From: Candidatus Hydrogenedentota bacterium
GTDB lineage: Bacteria; Hydrogenedentota; Hydrogenedentia; Hydrogenedentales; GCA-2746185
Length of the DNA: 7,008 nucleotides
Direction: 5' to 3'
NCBI GenBank assembly: GCA_030123645.1
Contig: JASJYE010000125.1
Location: 1 to 7,008 of the forward strand
In this document: positions 5,155-7,008 of the stretch, piece after piece
Layout of the letters: each line of letters starts with the position of its first letter
How positions within the stretch are numbered: position 1 is the first letter of the stretch
The notes under the pieces: model-generated
Databases searched by the model: none
What the model saw: only the letters and a program-made list of their open reading frames with translations
Told to the model about the DNA's origin: nothing
Program-made: the position numbers and the translations under genes

Positions 5155-5748
5155 ATGCCGGCCCTCGGCCCTTTGGTCCTTCCCATAACGATCGCCGTTG
5201 CGGCGGTGGGGATATTGATCGTTCTGACACCGCGACTTCTGCGGACGGGAAAAGGCAGGCAGGCGAAGGGCGTCGCTTTCGAGATGCCGTGCACGGTGTG
5301 CCAGCAGAGACTGGCGATCCCCCAGGCCGATCTGGAAGCGATCGTGGGGTCGGAGGTCGCGCTGGTCGTACGGGAATGCGCGGCGGCTCAAGGCAAGCGG
5401 CTCGGCGGCTACCGTTGCCCGTACTGCGAGGCCTATCATATCTTCGCAACGGACACGTCGCCGCCGAAGTGGCTTGTGGTGAACCCATTCGAGCCCCAGC
5501 TGGCGACAAACCATTGTATGGACTGCCGGCGCCCTTTACAGCGGCCGCCGTGGCCTCAGGGCGAATACGAAGGCAGGCTCCACGAATTGAAGGACCTCTT
5601 GCCGAAGTATGGCCTTGTCTGCTCGCGGTGCGGTGCGATTTGCTGTGTCGCGTGTTGCCGCGACGTGACGCGGGGCCGTACGGCGGACCAGTCGCTGCTA
5701 TGTCCGCGGTGCTTCCGCGGTCCGGTGGACAAGATACACCATTTTTAG
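5155..5748 (+). CDS. Membrane-anchored multi-zinc-ribbon protein, function unknown
   Basis: A 197-residue protein with one N-terminal transmembrane helix (about 6-26), followed by the basic stretch RLLRTGKGRQAK, which predicts a cytoplasmic remainder. The soluble part has 15 cysteines, mostly as CxxC knuckles: 46/49, 88/91, 121/124, 156/159, 164/167 and 183/186, plus Cys75, 163 and 168. The spacing suggests one ribbon from 46/49 with 88/91, and two more from the knuckles between 121 and 186; the cluster CSRCGAICCVACC (156-168) resembles a RING- or treble-clef-like double site. Such domains bind structural zinc and often bind nucleic acid or proteins; I see no enzyme motif and cannot name the family. 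It is the first gene of a two-gene operon with the lipoprotein 10 nt downstream and is divergent from another membrane protein. Confidence 0.8.
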   Translation: MPALGPLVLPITIAVAAVGILIVLTPRLLRTGKGRQAKGVAFEMPCTVCQQRLAIPQADLEAIVGSEVALVVRECAAAQGKRLGGYRCPYCEAYHIFATDTSPPKWLVVNPFEPQLATNHCMDCRRPLQRPPWPQGEYEGRLHELKDLLPKYGLVCSRCGAICCVACCRDVTRGRTADQSLLCPRCFRGPVDKIHHF

Positions 5749-5758
5749 ATCGATCGAG

Positions 5759-6781
5759 GTGCTTTTGCAGACATTGAGATTATACGTGGCGCTTCGCCAG
5801 GGCGTGGCCGCGATGCTCGTCGTTGGCTTCGTTCTAGTTGTAGGGTGTGCGAGCACGCCGGATGGGGACAAGCATGAAAGTTCCGGCGGGACGGAGGAGA
5901 TCACGCTGGATCTGGAGCGCGGGCCGCTTGGACTGATGCTGCGTGAGATGTCGGAGGCGTCTACGCTAAACGTCGTGCTCATGAACGGGCTCGAATTGGC
6001 TCAGACCGGCCCGTATCGATTCGAAAAGCGGGAACCGAAGGCGGCAATCGGCGATATAGCGCGTGATCTGGGATATGAGATCCATGAGGCGCCGCATTAT
6101 GTGTTTGTGTACGCTCCAGGCTACGAGGTATTGCGAGATGTCGTTGTCGAGGGCAGGCTCGATGATCGGACAGCGGCATTGCGTGTGGACGCCGCTTTTG
6201 GGGCGGACACACCGCTCTGTAGCGGGCTGGCTCTTTTGGGGCATACGCTCGGGCACACGATCGTCGCGGACAATGCGATCGGAGGGGCGGCGTGCGGCGA
6301 GATTCGCCTGAGGGACGTTCCGCTGGCCACAGCGCTCGAGGCCCTTCTTCAATCGGCCCGCGTCCGCCGGGATTCGTTTTACGTCGAAAGCACTCCGGAA
6401 TACACCTTTCTGGCTTCGGTAAACAACAAGCCGCGTCCTCAGTTGTTGATTAATAAGGCGTCGCTGACGGAAGAGCAACGCGGCACACTCGAGCGCCGGG
6501 TCAGCGTGACCTTAGCGTTCCTGCAGGGCGATCCAGAGCACTTAAAGGGCCGTATTGGCGCATCGACGCTGGGCGAGGTGCTGGACGCTCTGTCTGAACA
6601 ACTCGGACTACCGGTGACGTCGGACGCGAGAATGCATAAGCTGCCTGTCAACCCGGTCGTGATGCGGGATGTATCCATCGGGACGGCGCTGGAACTGATC
6701 ATCCGGCAGTGGTTGCTGCCGGAATTCGGGTATGAGCTCGAGGGCGCGGGTATCCGTCTGCGGCATCTATCCGCGCCCTAA
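5759..6781 (+). CDS. Lipoprotein with three secretin-N/STN-like domains and no secretin barrel
   Basis: A 340-residue lipoprotein. The signal peptide ends in the lipobox VVGC with lipidated Cys30; the mature protein starts CASTPDGDK. Three repeated modules follow, about 46-118, 140-218 and 248-337. Each has the secretin/TonB short N-terminal pattern: a beta strand, an amphipathic helix (GLMLREMSE; SGLALLGHTLG; LGEVLDALSEQLG), a strand ending in NVV/TIV/PVT, then a strand, an 'L/M-x-D-V' turn and a second helix (TALEALLQS; TALELIIRQW). Such domains occur at the periplasmic face of secretins and TonB receptors; here no barrel or TonB box follows. Cys154 and Cys179 could form a disulphide in module 2. 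The GTG at 5759 is preferred to the ATG at 5813, which would leave only 11 uncharged residues before Cys30; a TTG at 5765 with GAGG 5 nt before it is also possible. The 10-nt gap suggests coupling to the zinc-ribbon gene. Confidence 0.8.
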   Translation: MLLQTLRLYVALRQGVAAMLVVGFVLVVGCASTPDGDKHESSGGTEEITLDLERGPLGLMLREMSEASTLNVVLMNGLELAQTGPYRFEKREPKAAIGDIARDLGYEIHEAPHYVFVYAPGYEVLRDVVVEGRLDDRTAALRVDAAFGADTPLCSGLALLGHTLGHTIVADNAIGGAACGEIRLRDVPLATALEALLQSARVRRDSFYVESTPEYTFLASVNNKPRPQLLINKASLTEEQRGTLERRVSVTLAFLQGDPEHLKGRIGASTLGEVLDALSEQLGLPVTSDARMHKLPVNPVVMRDVSIGTALELIIRQWLLPEFGYELEGAGIRLRHLSAP

Positions 6782-6850
6782 CGCAGGTTGCACTACAACG
6801 CTACGTCTGGCTGGCGAAAGGCAGCTAATACCGTGCACGTCAGCAATTTG

Positions 6851-6983
6851 CACTCGCGAGCTTCGCTGAGCAAAAAAGGGACTGACACAAGCGAAGTGAG
6901 GCACGAGCGAAGACGTGTCTGTCCCTTTTTTGCGTCGCATAGAGCCGCAAAACGGGGACAGTCCCTGCTCGCACACTCGCGAG
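6851..6983. repeat. REP-like repeat cluster bounded by a 10-bp direct repeat
   Basis: CACTCGCGAG occurs at 6851-6860 and again at 6974-6983, and each copy contains the palindrome CTCGCGAG. Between them lie a long palindrome (6870-6933) and a short one, GGGAC-A-GTCCC (6955-6965). All share the GGGAC(A/T)G theme next to A/T runs. AGCGAAG at 6890-6896 and 6906-6912 can each pair with CTTCGCT at 6861-6867. This arrangement fits REP/BIME-type repeats associated with RAYT transposases, but no transposase gene lies in the window. The rest of 6782-7008 holds no gene. Confidence 0.5.
6870..6933. terminator. Long palindrome acting as a bidirectional intrinsic terminator
   Basis: GCAAAAAAGGGACTGACAC (6870-6888) pairs with GTGTCTGTCCCTTTTTTGC (6915-6933) at 18 of 19 positions around a 26-nt centre. 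The GC-containing part of the stem is followed by six T on the plus strand and, read the other way, six T on the minus strand, so it should stop transcription from both sides. It lies 88 nt after the lipoprotein stop codon and probably ends the two-gene operon. Confidence 0.65.
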
Positions 6984-7008
6984 GGCTACTTTTGGAAAAG
7001 CTCAAAAG

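Noticed and set aside
5049..5294. The N-terminal extension of the leftward membrane protein (start at 5294)
   Set aside because: It would overlap the start of the zinc-ribbon gene and both promoters and would bury a good signal peptide at internal residue 83.

Overview
The window comes from a GC-rich bacterium with short intergenic gaps and clear Shine-Dalgarno sites. A lipobox protein built of secretin/TonB-type N-terminal domains points to a diderm (Gram-negative) envelope. The sequence does not fix the lineage. A deep-branching environmental group (PVC or Hydrogenedentota-like, or a delta-proteobacterial type) would fit the FHA-GAF-cyclase, the membrane-tethered ankyrin protein and the REP-like palindromes, but this is a guess.

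Left half, minus strand (read right to left): rsmA/ksgA (2723-1875), a membrane-anchored ankyrin-repeat protein (1752-388), and the first 22 codons of a Trm112-family small zinc protein (67-1) cut by the window edge. A hairpin with a T-run, overlapped by a possible new promoter, separates rsmA from the ankyrin gene. The 320-nt gap between the ankyrin gene and the Trm112 gene holds no credible gene. It is mostly filled by a 227-bp element with imperfect terminal inverted repeats and a strongly self-complementary core, which looks like a MITE or a structured RNA.

Centre, plus strand: a 544-residue FHA-GAF-class III adenylate cyclase (2873-4507), divergent from rsmA across a 149-nt promoter region. 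Its last 41 bp overlap the 3' end of a convergent gene.

Right half: two divergent units share a compact promoter region (5049-5154) in which the two -35 boxes lie on top of each other. Leftward is a 193-residue exported protein with a C-terminal membrane anchor (5048-4467), apparently made from a leaderless mRNA. Rightward is a two-gene operon: a 197-residue membrane-anchored, cysteine-rich multi-zinc-ribbon protein (5155-5748), then, 10 nt later, a 340-residue lipoprotein with three secretin-N/STN-like modules but no secretin barrel (5759-6781). These three genes are the least familiar part of the window and the best candidate for an undescribed envelope-associated module; that they work together is inferred only from the shared promoter region.

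The last 227 nt contain no gene. They hold a long near-perfect palindrome that should act as a bidirectional terminator, a second short GGGAC-A-GTCCC palindrome and a 10-bp direct repeat around them, all in the style of REP/RAYT-type repeats.
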